DNA from: JAFEDN01 sp963844565
GTDB taxonomy: Bacteria > Pseudomonadota > Gammaproteobacteria > Coxiellales > Coxiellaceae
Direction: 5' to 3'
Assembly (NCBI GenBank): GCA_963844565.1
Contig: CAWJON010000002.1
Span: 62,001-126,000 of the forward strand
Length of the DNA stretch: 64,000 nt
Positions 18,701-25,871 of the stretch are shown one piece after another; the stretch's first letter is position 1; every line of letters begins with the position of its first letter. A program made the translations under genes and the position numbers. Under the pieces are notes generated by a model, which was not told the origin of the DNA, ran no database searches, and worked only from the letters and a program-made list of their open reading frames with translations.

Positions 18701-19039
18701 TAAAGTATTAATATCCAGCTTCTCAATGAAAATTTGTTTGTGCAGCAGGGCTGTGGGATGCCAATTTAAGAATAAATCACTGATAGAAATACTTTTATCT
18801 TTATAATGGTATTCTAACTTTTTAATGCTTAAGGGTCCGAGAATACTCCCTTTCACTTGATGATAGTCTAACTGCCCTGGAATGGTTTTGCTGAGGATCG
18901 CTAAACTAATTTTAAATCCTACGGGTGTTAGAAATAAACTAATGGTGACGGCGATATATAAAAGCAGGACAAACACCCAGCGGATCAAGCCAACGATCCA
19001 GTTGATGAGGAGTGTAAGAAATAAATTATTTTTTCGCAT
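15725..19039 (-). CDS. tamB: Translocation and assembly module subunit TamB
   Basis: 1104 residues. TamB is an inner-membrane-anchored periplasmic AsmA-like bridge protein that works with TamA in outer-membrane biogenesis and phospholipid transport. One N-terminal transmembrane segment (about residues 8-38) is followed by a long beta-rich groove of repeating hydrophobic strands and a C-terminal DUF490 domain, including IPGLNIQLN, NPYLSLQAVTKV and GGTAKNPQITLFSSAG. The C-terminal strand ends in YSFESGMPQTPE and a Pro/Lys tail. It lies 12 bp downstream of tamA in the usual tamA-tamB order. It is somewhat shorter than E. coli TamB (1259 residues). Confidence 0.92.
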   Translation of the reverse strand: MRKNNLFLTLLINWIVGLIRWVFVLLLYIAVTISLFLTPVGFKISLAILSKTIPGQLDYHQVKGSILGPLSIKKLEYHYKDKSISISDLFLNWHPTALLHKQIFIEKLDINTLKITWPLPETPANPIPQSPQENIISHLKNIHQQLTLLHFPIHLQINKIKVNHLAFGEKANEYPFQVDKINLQATLLKERVWVRLHGKLLQPYEAEVKLGIQGAPGDYQVQLGVNNPNNFWVINSIITPDKMQIDTKKALIFGGEVDAHLIWYWQAQSKWDLTLNGKHLDISTFNPNFPHPFNINLITQGYFLGSEANFSWNATLSTQQTKVITEGQHLKFWSIKWNISANQLAELIPYASGSLQSIGELHGNLKNPTSSGKIEGKLLRWQNYRADKLSAHWNIDFSETKNSLFGITAEQLFLEDWKIQKINVEGQGKLASHEVNLNLSAYDTTLDLQLKGGIKNDYWQGNLNKFSIQAPHAGTWQLQNSAALYLSQQKVNINSFCLQNTFNSKFCLQGAWEKANQAWSAALDGKFNLQQLTAILPDSWNINLLVNVHGKAQGTGQTIQTGQLNILGQSGAINYTSPDYNFKAVIDNLGFNAQLNEKGLNTHLNLNLENQNTLTADLKLPGIITTDVLRKTQALQGKLNFQLNDFSFLDHLIPSLVTPQGRFHGDFAIGGTLGTPQINGDAALEKGDIKIPGLNIQLNTLTLKVHTQGPIINYVFTALSVKQPIVFSGKTDISKPGFPTEADFVSNNVLLGDTSRFTVYLSPNVHIVLKDHDLSLTGNINIPQAIVKQLDFYTETSLPENEVIFVGEQPFAKATPWNISTQITINLGDNVKVDTSTLKSKLTGSLTLISEPKQVLLGLGSVSLVGGTFSVFGQQLTITPGSSVIYRRNPIDNPYLSLQAVTKVIITDALTQQQLGTNELTVGMNIGGTAKNPQITLFSSAGNLSQADMLSYLLVGTSSAGISPYNMSLLLQALNSLPLTKKGAGGVESLTTQIKQGLGFSELGIESGEATFGPSGEPIPTATPNSYFVVGKKITSRIYFRYLYDPFNQVNYFQLSYLFSKNWSFRIETDAADSSGADVLYSFESGMPQTPENSTPPPPLPKKK

Positions 19040-19051
19040 TAGCCCTTATTC

Positions 19052-20860
19052 CTACAGTTCTGCCCCTACAGAAAACTGAAACTGCCAGGTTTTACCACCA
19101 TTGGCGACAGGTCTGGCTACCCCTACTTCTACCGCGCCAATTGGAGTCAATACCACAACGCCGAATCCAGCTCCCACTTTTATCCCAGAACCAATATGTT
19201 CTTTGTCATTTTCAAAGCCATTAGTAATACTGCTGTGCGGTTCTGTTCCCCAAAGATTGCCAGCATCGGAGAAAACTGCGAGGTACCAGTCTTTGTAAAC
19301 TCGTTGTTGTATTTCTCCACTAACGATTACCAAGTTTTTATCCGGGCCAATAGCGTTATATTTAAATCCGCGGATCGTAGATGAGCCACCGGCAAACAAT
19401 TGCAAGGTTAATGGAAGATTCTGTATGTTACCAATCGCAGTGTGCCCTAACTGATTGCGAAACAAAAAGCGCGTATGAGTGGCTTCCAGCGTTCCAAGCG
19501 CCTTAAAAAGGCTCTTACCTTGGAGGAAATTGGTTGATGAAAGCAATGCCTCAGAGGCGCCGGCGACATCAAAACTGGCGCTTAAGCCATTATTAATAAT
19601 TTTATCTTTTTGTATAGTGCGGTTTTGAATATATTGCCAATGCCCGCTGGGATAAACCACGTTTGCATTACTAAAAGTAGGCGGAGTAATTAAATTATAT
19701 CGTTCATTTAAGTAGGTTAATGCTAAAACCTGCTGCCAATCATCTCCTAAAATGGTGTTATAACTGAAAGAAGTTTTAATGCTGCGCGCCGAACCCGTTA
19801 CCTGATCAATGTCTCCATAGCCTGCGTTAATGGCGTAGGAATCTGTCGCGGGATCGCTGCCTGGCATGATATAACTGGTGCTGACGGTGTTGTTACGTCG
19901 AATACCGTCCGAACTTTTTAGATAGGAGCCTCGCGCTAATACATTGACATGATCACCATATGAATTAACTGGTATCCAGTTAAATCCAAATGTTCCTCTG
20001 GGTCCAGTATCAGTGCCATATCCCAAACCAAAGGTATATCGTCGTGGTTTAATCGGAGTTAAATCTATTTTTATCGGAACTTGCTGATTTAAAGCTTCAG
20101 AAGAAAGGGGAGTGACCACAGTTTGATAAAAATATCCGCTGTTGGCCAAGACCTGTTGCGTCTTTTGTATTTTGGCGCTGTTGTAGTATTCCCCCTCTTG
20201 ATACCGTAAATAGCGTTGCAATAAACTCATTCTTAGGTCAGATGCTGGAAACAAAGTGGGCCCAAATCGATAACGATTACCGGTGTCAAAAAGCAAAATA
20301 ATTGAAGCTTGTCGGTAGCCGATATTGATCACAATTTGATTGGTTATCATTTTTGCATCGAAATAACCACGATTTGAAGCCAAGTTAAATAGCATATTTT
20401 TAGCTTCTTGGTAATTATCAACGTTAAGTATTTGCCCCGCTTTGATAGGCATTTTTTTTAGCAAATTCAAAAAAGCTTTATCCTGTAATCCTTGACCCGA
20501 CAATTTAATATCAACGTTGATAATCTTGATAGGCAGTCCAGAATTAATTGTATAAGTCAGAATCCAGGTTGATCCCACTTGCTGAATTTGAGAGCGTATC
20601 TGTGGTTTAAAATATCCATAGGGTTGGAGAGTGCTGCGAATAAATACTGGGCTTTGTTGATAAAAGCGGGCGATATTATCTACAGTCGGCGGTCTGGGTA
20701 AATTCTTGCTGCGATTTAACAACGCATCAGTCACTTTTGCTTTGAGATCATCTGAAAGGCCATTTACTTTGATTTGAATGGAAGTCGTTGTTTGCGGCCA
20801 AGCAGGCAACCATGCAGTCAAGAGAATAAACAAGCTTAAAAATAAATATTTTCTTTTCAT
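19052..20860 (-). CDS. tamA: Translocation and assembly module subunit TamA
   Basis: 602 residues from the chosen Met. TamA is an Omp85-family outer-membrane barrel with N-terminal POTRA domains and interacts with TamB. The start at 20860 gives a clean signal peptide (MKRKYLFLSLFILLTAWLPAW); a frame extends 15 codons further upstream to 20905 but would bury it. POTRA-like segments run to about residue 240, followed by the barrel with GLGYGTDTGPRG, the Omp85 motif region GGSSTIRGFKYNAIGP (lid loop VRGF-like) and a final aromatic strand (WQFQFSVGAEL). Confidence 0.92.
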   Translation of the reverse strand: MKRKYLFLSLFILLTAWLPAWPQTTTSIQIKVNGLSDDLKAKVTDALLNRSKNLPRPPTVDNIARFYQQSPVFIRSTLQPYGYFKPQIRSQIQQVGSTWILTYTINSGLPIKIINVDIKLSGQGLQDKAFLNLLKKMPIKAGQILNVDNYQEAKNMLFNLASNRGYFDAKMITNQIVINIGYRQASIILLFDTGNRYRFGPTLFPASDLRMSLLQRYLRYQEGEYYNSAKIQKTQQVLANSGYFYQTVVTPLSSEALNQQVPIKIDLTPIKPRRYTFGLGYGTDTGPRGTFGFNWIPVNSYGDHVNVLARGSYLKSSDGIRRNNTVSTSYIMPGSDPATDSYAINAGYGDIDQVTGSARSIKTSFSYNTILGDDWQQVLALTYLNERYNLITPPTFSNANVVYPSGHWQYIQNRTIQKDKIINNGLSASFDVAGASEALLSSTNFLQGKSLFKALGTLEATHTRFLFRNQLGHTAIGNIQNLPLTLQLFAGGSSTIRGFKYNAIGPDKNLVIVSGEIQQRVYKDWYLAVFSDAGNLWGTEPHSSITNGFENDKEHIGSGIKVGAGFGVVVLTPIGAVEVGVARPVANGGKTWQFQFSVGAEL

Positions 20861-20927
20861 TAAACCGCAAGATAAGGGTTGCTTTACAGCTTGAGAGTAT
20901 ACCATATTCTAACGGGATTTGCTTCTA

Positions 20928-21292
20928 TTGATGCTGAGCCGCAGCAAAGCTGCATCTCAGCAATGAAGGGGAAGATCGCTCCGCATTTTCTCAGATGCTA
21001 AGTCGCAGCAAAGCTGCAACTTAGCAATGAAGAGGGAGTTCGCTCCGCTCTACTCCCTCTTGCGAACTCCCATCGGTATAGGTATGTGATTTTTTATGAA
21101 CATGATTTATGCTTAATCAAATTAATATCATTCACACTGAGGGCGTAAGCCCGTAACTTTACGCGATGGGGGATCAAAGGGGGAGAAAGCGGAGCGTCTC
21201 CCCCTTGATTCCGAGCATCGGCTTCGCCGAGCGCAGGATATAAAAAATTTCGCTCCGCTCTTCTCCCCCTTGCGATCCCTCATCGGGAGGTG
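20928..21292. repeat. Cluster of palindromic dispersed repeats upstream of tamA
   Basis: Two adjacent palindromic units fill the 530 bp between tamA and the mutarotase gene. One runs from GATGCTGAGCCGCAGC to GAACTCCCATCGG, the other from GATGGGGGATCAAAGG to GATCCCTCATCGGGAGGTGA. They share GCTCCGCTCT(A/T)CTCCC and are related to the single unit at 40942-41033. No coding frame is supported here. Confidence 0.75.
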
Positions 21293-21394
21293 ATTTTCTT
21301 ATTATCAAAAATGCGCTTGTGTCAACGATAAATCAATAGAGCCATTTTTTCAGTTATGATAAAATCTCTTGAGCTATTTTTTTAGGAGTTGGCG

Positions 21395-22312
21395 ATGATC
21401 CAAAAACAGCGGATTTCCGGATTAGACGTTTATACGCTTACAACAAAAGATGATGAAACCAGAGCTACTTTTTTGCCCGAAAAAGGGGGAATATGTACCT
21501 CCATTGTTATGCCAGGCAAACAAGGACCGCGAGAACTATTGTTTCATTATCCTCATCTTTTGGATATTCAATCCAAAGAACTGCCTGGAGCTTTATTTTT
21601 TTGTTTTCCTATTTGCGGTAGATTGGAGCGTCAGGGCATAATAAATACTTATTATTACAATGGAAAAATTTTTGAATTGCCAATTCACGGTTTTGCGCGT
21701 TCTAAACCTTGGACAGTGGCTGATACCGGAGAAAATTTTATCAAATTACTGCTGCGAGATGATGAAGAAACTCGGCAAAATTATCCATTCCATTTTACCA
21801 TTGAACTTCATTATGAAATTGCCCATCGACGAATTTTTTGTCGGCAAACGTATACGAACCATGGCGATAAACCCATGCCTTATTACGGGGGATTTCATCC
21901 TTACTTCTTAACACCCGAGGATGCGCGTAAAAAAGAAGTGATTCTAAATTATTCTCCTACCCGGCGGTTTCGTTATAATCCACAATTATCGGATTTAGTG
22001 GGAGAGCAACCGTTATTCAATTTACCCTCTTCTGTCGCCAATCCGGAAATTCATGAGCAGCTTACCGAAATTGGAGAAGACAAATTAATTCATTTAGAAT
22101 ATCCGGGCGGTGATTTAATTCAAATGGCGGCTGAAGGCATTGAAGACAAAGATTTATTTCCTTATGTGCAGCTGTTTAGCCCGCAGAATATGCCTTTTGT
22201 TTGCGTTGAACCGTGGATGGGGTTTCCTAACGCGATGAATACCATGCATGGCGTACGCTGGTTAAATCCTTTGCAAAGCGAACACGGGATATTTAGATTA
22301 TGGCTGGAATAA
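21395..22312 (+). CDS. Aldose 1-epimerase family protein (sugar mutarotase)
   Basis: 305 residues from the ATG at 21395 (AGGAG 6 bp upstream). Galactose-mutarotase fold with the conserved HGFAR near residue 100 (catalytic His in the family), GGFHPYF with a second His near 168, and FVCVEPWMGFPNAMNT near the end with the catalytic Glu. It most resembles the group that includes hexose-6-phosphate mutarotases, but substrate cannot be assigned. It overlaps gltX by 13 bp. Confidence 0.85.
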   Translation: MIQKQRISGLDVYTLTTKDDETRATFLPEKGGICTSIVMPGKQGPRELLFHYPHLLDIQSKELPGALFFCFPICGRLERQGIINTYYYNGKIFELPIHGFARSKPWTVADTGENFIKLLLRDDEETRQNYPFHFTIELHYEIAHRRIFCRQTYTNHGDKPMPYYGGFHPYFLTPEDARKKEVILNYSPTRRFRYNPQLSDLVGEQPLFNLPSSVANPEIHEQLTEIGEDKLIHLEYPGGDLIQMAAEGIEDKDLFPYVQLFSPQNMPFVCVEPWMGFPNAMNTMHGVRWLNPLQSEHGIFRLWLE

Positions 22313-23718
22313 GAACACGTTTTGCCCCGAGTCCAACGGGTGATTTGCACGTCGGCGGCGCCAGGACAGCACTATTCTCTTGGCTATTTGCCAGACAAAA
22401 TCAGGGCGTTTTCATACTCCGTATTGAAGATACTGATTTAGAGCGCTCCACACAAGCAGCTGCAGACACCATCATCGAAGCAATGCGTTGGCTAAATTTA
22501 GATTATGATGAAGGACCGTTTTATCAAAGTCATCGCTTCGATCGCTACCGTGAAGTGATCCAACAATTGTTGAATGAAGACAAAGCTTATCGGTGTTATT
22601 GCACCAAAGAACGTTTAGAAGCTCTGCGTGAGCAACAAATGGCTCAAGGCCAAAAACCTCGCTACGATGGTCATTGTAGAAATTTACCGACCCAAAGCGA
22701 CCAACCCTTTGTCATTCGTTTTTGTAACCCTATTGCAGGGGAAGTCACTTTTAACGATATGGTGAGGGGAAAAATCACGATCAGTAATCAGGAGCTTGAT
22801 GATCTTATCTTGGTAAGAACCGATGGCGTTCCAACTTATAATTTTGTGGTTGTCGTCGATGATTATGATATGAAAATCACTCACGTGATTCGAGGAGATG
22901 ATCATATCAACAACACGCCTCGTCAAATCAATATTCTACAAGCGTTAGGTGCTCCACTGCCTGAATATGGACATGTGCCGACAATTTTAGGCAGTGACGG
23001 CAAACGTTTATCGAAACGTCATGGCGCCGCTGGCGTATTGGAATATCGTGAAGCAGGTTTTTTGCCACAGGCATTGATCAACTATCTAGTTCGCTTGGGC
23101 TGGGCTCACAAAGATCAAGAAATTTTTTCATTGGAAGAAATGATTAAATACTTTGATGTATACAATATACAGCGCTCCCCCGCAGCATTTAACCCAGAAA
23201 AATTAGCATGGCTTAATCAGCAATATTTAAAAGTGCTGGATAAAAATATCCTAGCTCCTGCTTTTAGCGAGCAATTGAAAAAAAGAGATTTGGATTATAT
23301 CCATGGGCCGTCTCTGGCTGAAATTATTGGATTACAAGCAGAGCGATGTAAGACTTTGGCTGAAATGGCTGAAAATAGCCGTTATTTTTTTCAATCAGAA
23401 ATAGTTTACGAGCAAACTGCCTTTGCCAAATTCTTAACCCCCGATATCTTGCCGCTCATCCAAAAAATTCGCGAAAAATTATTAGCCATGACCACTTGGG
23501 CGATCGACGAAATTCACCAGTTGATTAAAGAAATAGCGGCAGAATATCAGCTTAATTTAGGCAAAGTTGCTCAACCGTTGCGCGTGGCGATGACCGGCAA
23601 TACAACATCTCCACCCATTGACGCCACTTTATTTCATATTGGAAAAGCAAAAGTCATCCAACGATTGGATGAAGTAATTCAAAGGATGAAGTCGGGGAAT
23701 GAAGGCAAAATTAATTGA
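22300..23718 (+). CDS. gltX: Glutamate--tRNA ligase
   Basis: 472 residues, normal length. Charges tRNA-Glu with glutamate. Class I signatures: HIGH-type HVGGAR in FAPSPTGDLHVGGARTALF at residues 8-26, and KMSKS-type KRLSKRHG near residue 237. The cysteine-rich insert YRCYCTKERL and GHCR is present as in zinc-containing GluRS. Overlaps the mutarotase gene upstream and pcm downstream (20 bp), suggesting one transcript. The charged product also feeds HemA, encoded earlier in the window. Confidence 0.97.
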   Translation: MAGIRTRFAPSPTGDLHVGGARTALFSWLFARQNQGVFILRIEDTDLERSTQAAADTIIEAMRWLNLDYDEGPFYQSHRFDRYREVIQQLLNEDKAYRCYCTKERLEALREQQMAQGQKPRYDGHCRNLPTQSDQPFVIRFCNPIAGEVTFNDMVRGKITISNQELDDLILVRTDGVPTYNFVVVVDDYDMKITHVIRGDDHINNTPRQINILQALGAPLPEYGHVPTILGSDGKRLSKRHGAAGVLEYREAGFLPQALINYLVRLGWAHKDQEIFSLEEMIKYFDVYNIQRSPAAFNPEKLAWLNQQYLKVLDKNILAPAFSEQLKKRDLDYIHGPSLAEIIGLQAERCKTLAEMAENSRYFFQSEIVYEQTAFAKFLTPDILPLIQKIREKLLAMTTWAIDEIHQLIKEIAAEYQLNLGKVAQPLRVAMTGNTTSPPIDATLFHIGKAKVIQRLDEVIQRMKSGNEGKIN

Positions 23719-24325
23719 GGAATTAAAGAGCGAAGGGATTCGCGATGAACGCGTATTGGCGGCGTTGCAGAAAGTACCGCGTGAAAAATTTGTTCCGCCT
23801 GAATTGATAGATTTTGCTTATGAAAATCAAGCATTGCCAATCTCAAGAGGGCAGACCATTTCTCAACCCTTTGTCGTCGCGAGAATGACAGAATTTTTAT
23901 TATCATTGGGAGAGACTAATCGAGTTTTGGAGATTGGAACCGGTTCAGGTTATCAAGCCGCGATCTTGGCGCAGGTTTTTAAAAAAGTTTATAGCATCGA
24001 GCGGATTGAAGAGCTTGCTAAACTAGCAGAGCAGCGATTTAAAGAAATGGATTATCAGAATATACGGGTGCGCTATAGCGATGGATTTGGAGGTTGGCCT
24101 GAATTTAGCCCTTATGATGCTATCATTGGCACAGCGGCGGCAACAGAAATTCCTGAGGTTTTATTGGAGCAACTTTCTCCACAAAATGGAAGATTAATTA
24201 TGCCAATTGGTAATCAATCATTTCCCTCGCAACAATTGGTTTTTATCATTAGAAACGACCAAACATTTGAAAAAATTATGGCTGATGCCGTGATGTTTGT
24301 ACCGATGCAACATGGCACAGCTTGA
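23699..24325 (+). CDS. pcm: Protein-L-isoaspartate O-methyltransferase
   Basis: 208 residues. Methylates isoaspartyl residues in damaged proteins using SAM, starting their repair. The family block QALPISRGQTISQPFVVARM is at about residues 42-62 and the SAM motif VLEIGTGSGYQAAIL near 79. The C-terminal LIMPIGNQ strand is present. It overlaps the end of gltX by 20 bp. Confidence 0.95.
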   Translation: MKAKLIEELKSEGIRDERVLAALQKVPREKFVPPELIDFAYENQALPISRGQTISQPFVVARMTEFLLSLGETNRVLEIGTGSGYQAAILAQVFKKVYSIERIEELAKLAEQRFKEMDYQNIRVRYSDGFGGWPEFSPYDAIIGTAAATEIPEVLLEQLSPQNGRLIMPIGNQSFPSQQLVFIIRNDQTFEKIMADAVMFVPMQHGTA

Positions 24326-24380
24326 TAGATATTTTAATAAATTTACCGTGCGGCTTGCCGCGAGGACAAAGCCAGGGGTT

Positions 24381-24440
24381 TCCAAAGGGGGAAAGCAAAG
24401 CTTTCTTCCTTTGGTCAAGCCCGCGGTTTCAAACCGCGGG
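24381..24440. repeat. Two adjacent hairpins after pcm
   Basis: The first (24381-24413) pairs CCAAAGGGGGAAAGC with GCTTTCTTCCTTTGG with two mismatches. The second (24418-24440) is a perfect palindrome with 11-base arms, GCCCGCGGTTT and AAACCGCGGGC. No T-run follows, so they look like dispersed repeats rather than an intrinsic terminator. Confidence 0.7.
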
Positions 24441-24480
24441 CGCGGAATGTCTAATTTGATTTAGAAGCCAGGAGAAAAAG

Positions 24481-24897
24481 ATGACAGAAATTATGATCGA
24501 TTATGAGGGTGATTTAAGAACGAAATGTGTTCATACCGGCAATCAGCAAAAGATTTTTACTGATGCGCCCACCGATAATCAAGGATTGGGTCGTAATTTT
24601 TCCCCAACCGACTTATTAGCGACTGCGCTGGGTTCTTGTATTTTGACGATTATGGGAATGATGGCTAAAAAGTTGGGCGTAGATATAACCGGTACGCGAG
24701 CGGTAGTTAAAAAATCAATGCACATTTCACCACCCCGACGTATAGCGAAATTGACGGTCGAAATTCACTGTCCTAACAAATTTGATGACATCACGACACA
24801 AAAATTAGTGCAAGCCGGCGAAACTTGCCCGGTACATCATTCCCTGCATCCAGAGCTAGAACAAGAAATTATTTATCTCTGGAATTCACCTTCGTAA
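24481..24897 (+). CDS. OsmC/Ohr-family peroxiredoxin-like protein
   Basis: 138 residues. Fold landmarks: SPTDLLATALGSCILTIMGM near residue 40 with the first active-site-type Cys, and ETCPVHHSLHPE near 120 with the second. OsmC/Ohr proteins reduce organic hydroperoxides with this cysteine pair. It is closer to the YhfA-like OsmC branch than to Ohr by general look, but this is a weak judgement. Its start has AGGAGAAA 5-6 bp upstream. Confidence 0.85.
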   Translation: MTEIMIDYEGDLRTKCVHTGNQQKIFTDAPTDNQGLGRNFSPTDLLATALGSCILTIMGMMAKKLGVDITGTRAVVKKSMHISPPRRIAKLTVEIHCPNKFDDITTQKLVQAGETCPVHHSLHPELEQEIIYLWNSPS

Positions 24898-24928
24898 CTA
24901 GAGTCTGTCGTCAATTAGCTCCCACGGC

Positions 24929-24959
24929 AACGTCGTCTCGCTCCCGGGCTTGATCCGGG
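24929..24959 (+). repeat. Left half of a dispersed palindromic repeat split by an insertion
   Basis: This half plus 25262-25278 rebuilds a 49-bp unit that matches the minus strand of 25796-25844 at 47 of 49 positions once the insert 24960-25253 and one 8-bp duplication are removed. It starts AACGTCGTC and contains CTCCCGGGCTTGATCCGGG. Confidence 0.85.
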
Positions 24960-25253
24960 CTTCCAATTAGCCTTAAGTTTTTCTTGACTTTTAATAAGGG
25001 GTATAGTTTTTGCCGTTTTTTGCGCAAAATTTCGTCGTCCTGCGGCTTGTCCGCAGGATCCAGGAATCTGTAGGCTCTCTGGATCCTGCGGACAAGCCGC
25101 AGGACGACGTACTGAATGATAAATTTTTATATAAATCTTACAGATGATCTTCAAAAGATCTAATTTAATAAAAATTATACAAATCAATCTAATCCTATTG
25201 GTCAGAAATCAAAAAATTCAGTATGTCAAGAAAAACTTAAGGCTAATTGGAAG
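24960..25253. mobile_element. MITE-like element with 29-bp perfect terminal inverted repeats
   Basis: 294 bp bounded by perfect inverted repeats (24960-24988 and 25225-25253; outer ends CTTCCAATTAGCC and its complement). It is flanked by direct repeats GATCCGGG at 24952-24959 and 25254-25261, an 8-bp target duplication. It has no credible ORF and carries an inner hairpin at 25033-25109. It therefore looks like a non-autonomous element mobilised by a transposase elsewhere; the parent family is not identified. Confidence 0.88.
25033..25109. repeat. Perfect 31-bp inverted repeat inside the MITE-like element
   Basis: Arms 25033-25063 and 25079-25109 are exact complements separated by 15 bases. 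Each arm also holds the smaller palindrome CCTGCGG-CTTGT-CCGCAGG. The arm ends (CTGGATCC and GGACGACG) resemble the ends of the dispersed repeat at 25796-25844, so the two belong to one repeat family with variable centres. Confidence 0.9.
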
Positions 25254-25278
25254 GATCCGGGATCATCCGCGGGATCTA
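25254..25278 (+). repeat. Right half of the split dispersed repeat, with target duplication
   Basis: Begins with the second copy of GATCCGGG and continues ATCATCCGCGGGATCTAG, completing the repeat begun at 24929. It abuts the stop codon of the GIY-YIG gene. Confidence 0.85.
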
Positions 25279-25279
25279 G

Positions 25280-25570
25280 TTAAGCGCTGATTTCTTCATA
25301 TAAGTCTCGCCATGTCGGATTAAATTTTTCAATGACATTCAATTTCCATTTCCTGCACCAATTCTTTAATCGTCTTTCACGACGTGCTGCTTCCATGATG
25401 TCTTGATGTATTTCGTAATAAACTAATTGATGAACATGATATTTTGCTGTGAATCCAGGAATAACATTATTTTTATGTTCCCATATTCTTTTGACTAAAT
25501 TTGTTGTAGAGCCCACATATAATGTTCCATTCCGGCGGCTTGCTAATATATAAACGAAACTTTGCCCCAT
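25280..25570 (-). CDS. GIY-YIG nuclease-superfamily protein (COG2827-like)
   Basis: 96 residues. The single-domain GIY-YIG fold is clear: FVYILAS then LYVGSTTNLVKRIWEHK with the catalytic Arg (KRIWEH), and the Glu in ARRERRLKNWCRKWK with the downstream helix. This stand-alone type is widespread in bacteria with unknown role, possibly structure-specific DNA cleavage. AGGAGGT lies just before the ATG at 25570. It is flanked by oppositely oriented copies of one dispersed repeat (24929-25278 and 25796-25844). Confidence 0.9.
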   Translation of the reverse strand: MGQSFVYILASRRNGTLYVGSTTNLVKRIWEHKNNVIPGFTAKYHVHQLVYYEIHQDIMEAARRERRLKNWCRKWKLNVIEKFNPTWRDLYEEISA

Positions 25571-25669
25571 AACACCTCCTTTAGTATTTACTATACCCAG
25601 AATACCCCATTGGAAAAATACTGTGTTTTAGGAGGAAGGATAAGGGAAATTTGATTAATTCATCAAATG

Positions 25670-25795
25670 ATGGATGAGGCTAATTTTATTGCTTCTAAAA
25701 ATACTGTCCACGTTTTCAGTATCGAGTGGCAATACCCTGAAATGGTTTTAATCTAAAAAAAAATCGCTCAATGAGGTTGCGATCTTTAATAATAA
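25670..25795 (-). pseudogene. Remnant of an IS5-family transposase C-terminus
   Basis: Minus-strand translation gives IIKDRNLIERFF, then RLKPFQGIATRY, a stop, and after a shift VFLEAIKLASS. This is the typical C-terminal DRN-LIERFF-LKHFRRIATRY pattern of IS5/IS427-type transposases, here broken by stops and a frameshift. Nothing else of the element is recognised in 25571-25871. Confidence 0.7.
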
Positions 25796-25844
25796 CTGGA
25801 TCCCGCGGATGATCCCGGATCAAGCCCGGGAGCGGGACGACGTT
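25796..25844 (-). repeat. Intact copy of the dispersed palindromic repeat
   Basis: 49 bp from CTGGATCCCGCGG to GGGACGACGTT, with the inner palindromes GATCCCGGATC and CCCGGG. It is the uninterrupted counterpart of the copy split at 24959/25254 and lies between the IS5 remnant and the 3' end of proS. Confidence 0.85.
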
Positions 25845-25871
25845 GATGTAAAAGTTAATTTACGAAAGACC

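Noticed and set aside
24915..25187. A 90-codon minus-strand frame
   Set aside because: It runs across the MITE-like element and its hairpin; its protein sequence is just the translation of palindromic repeats.
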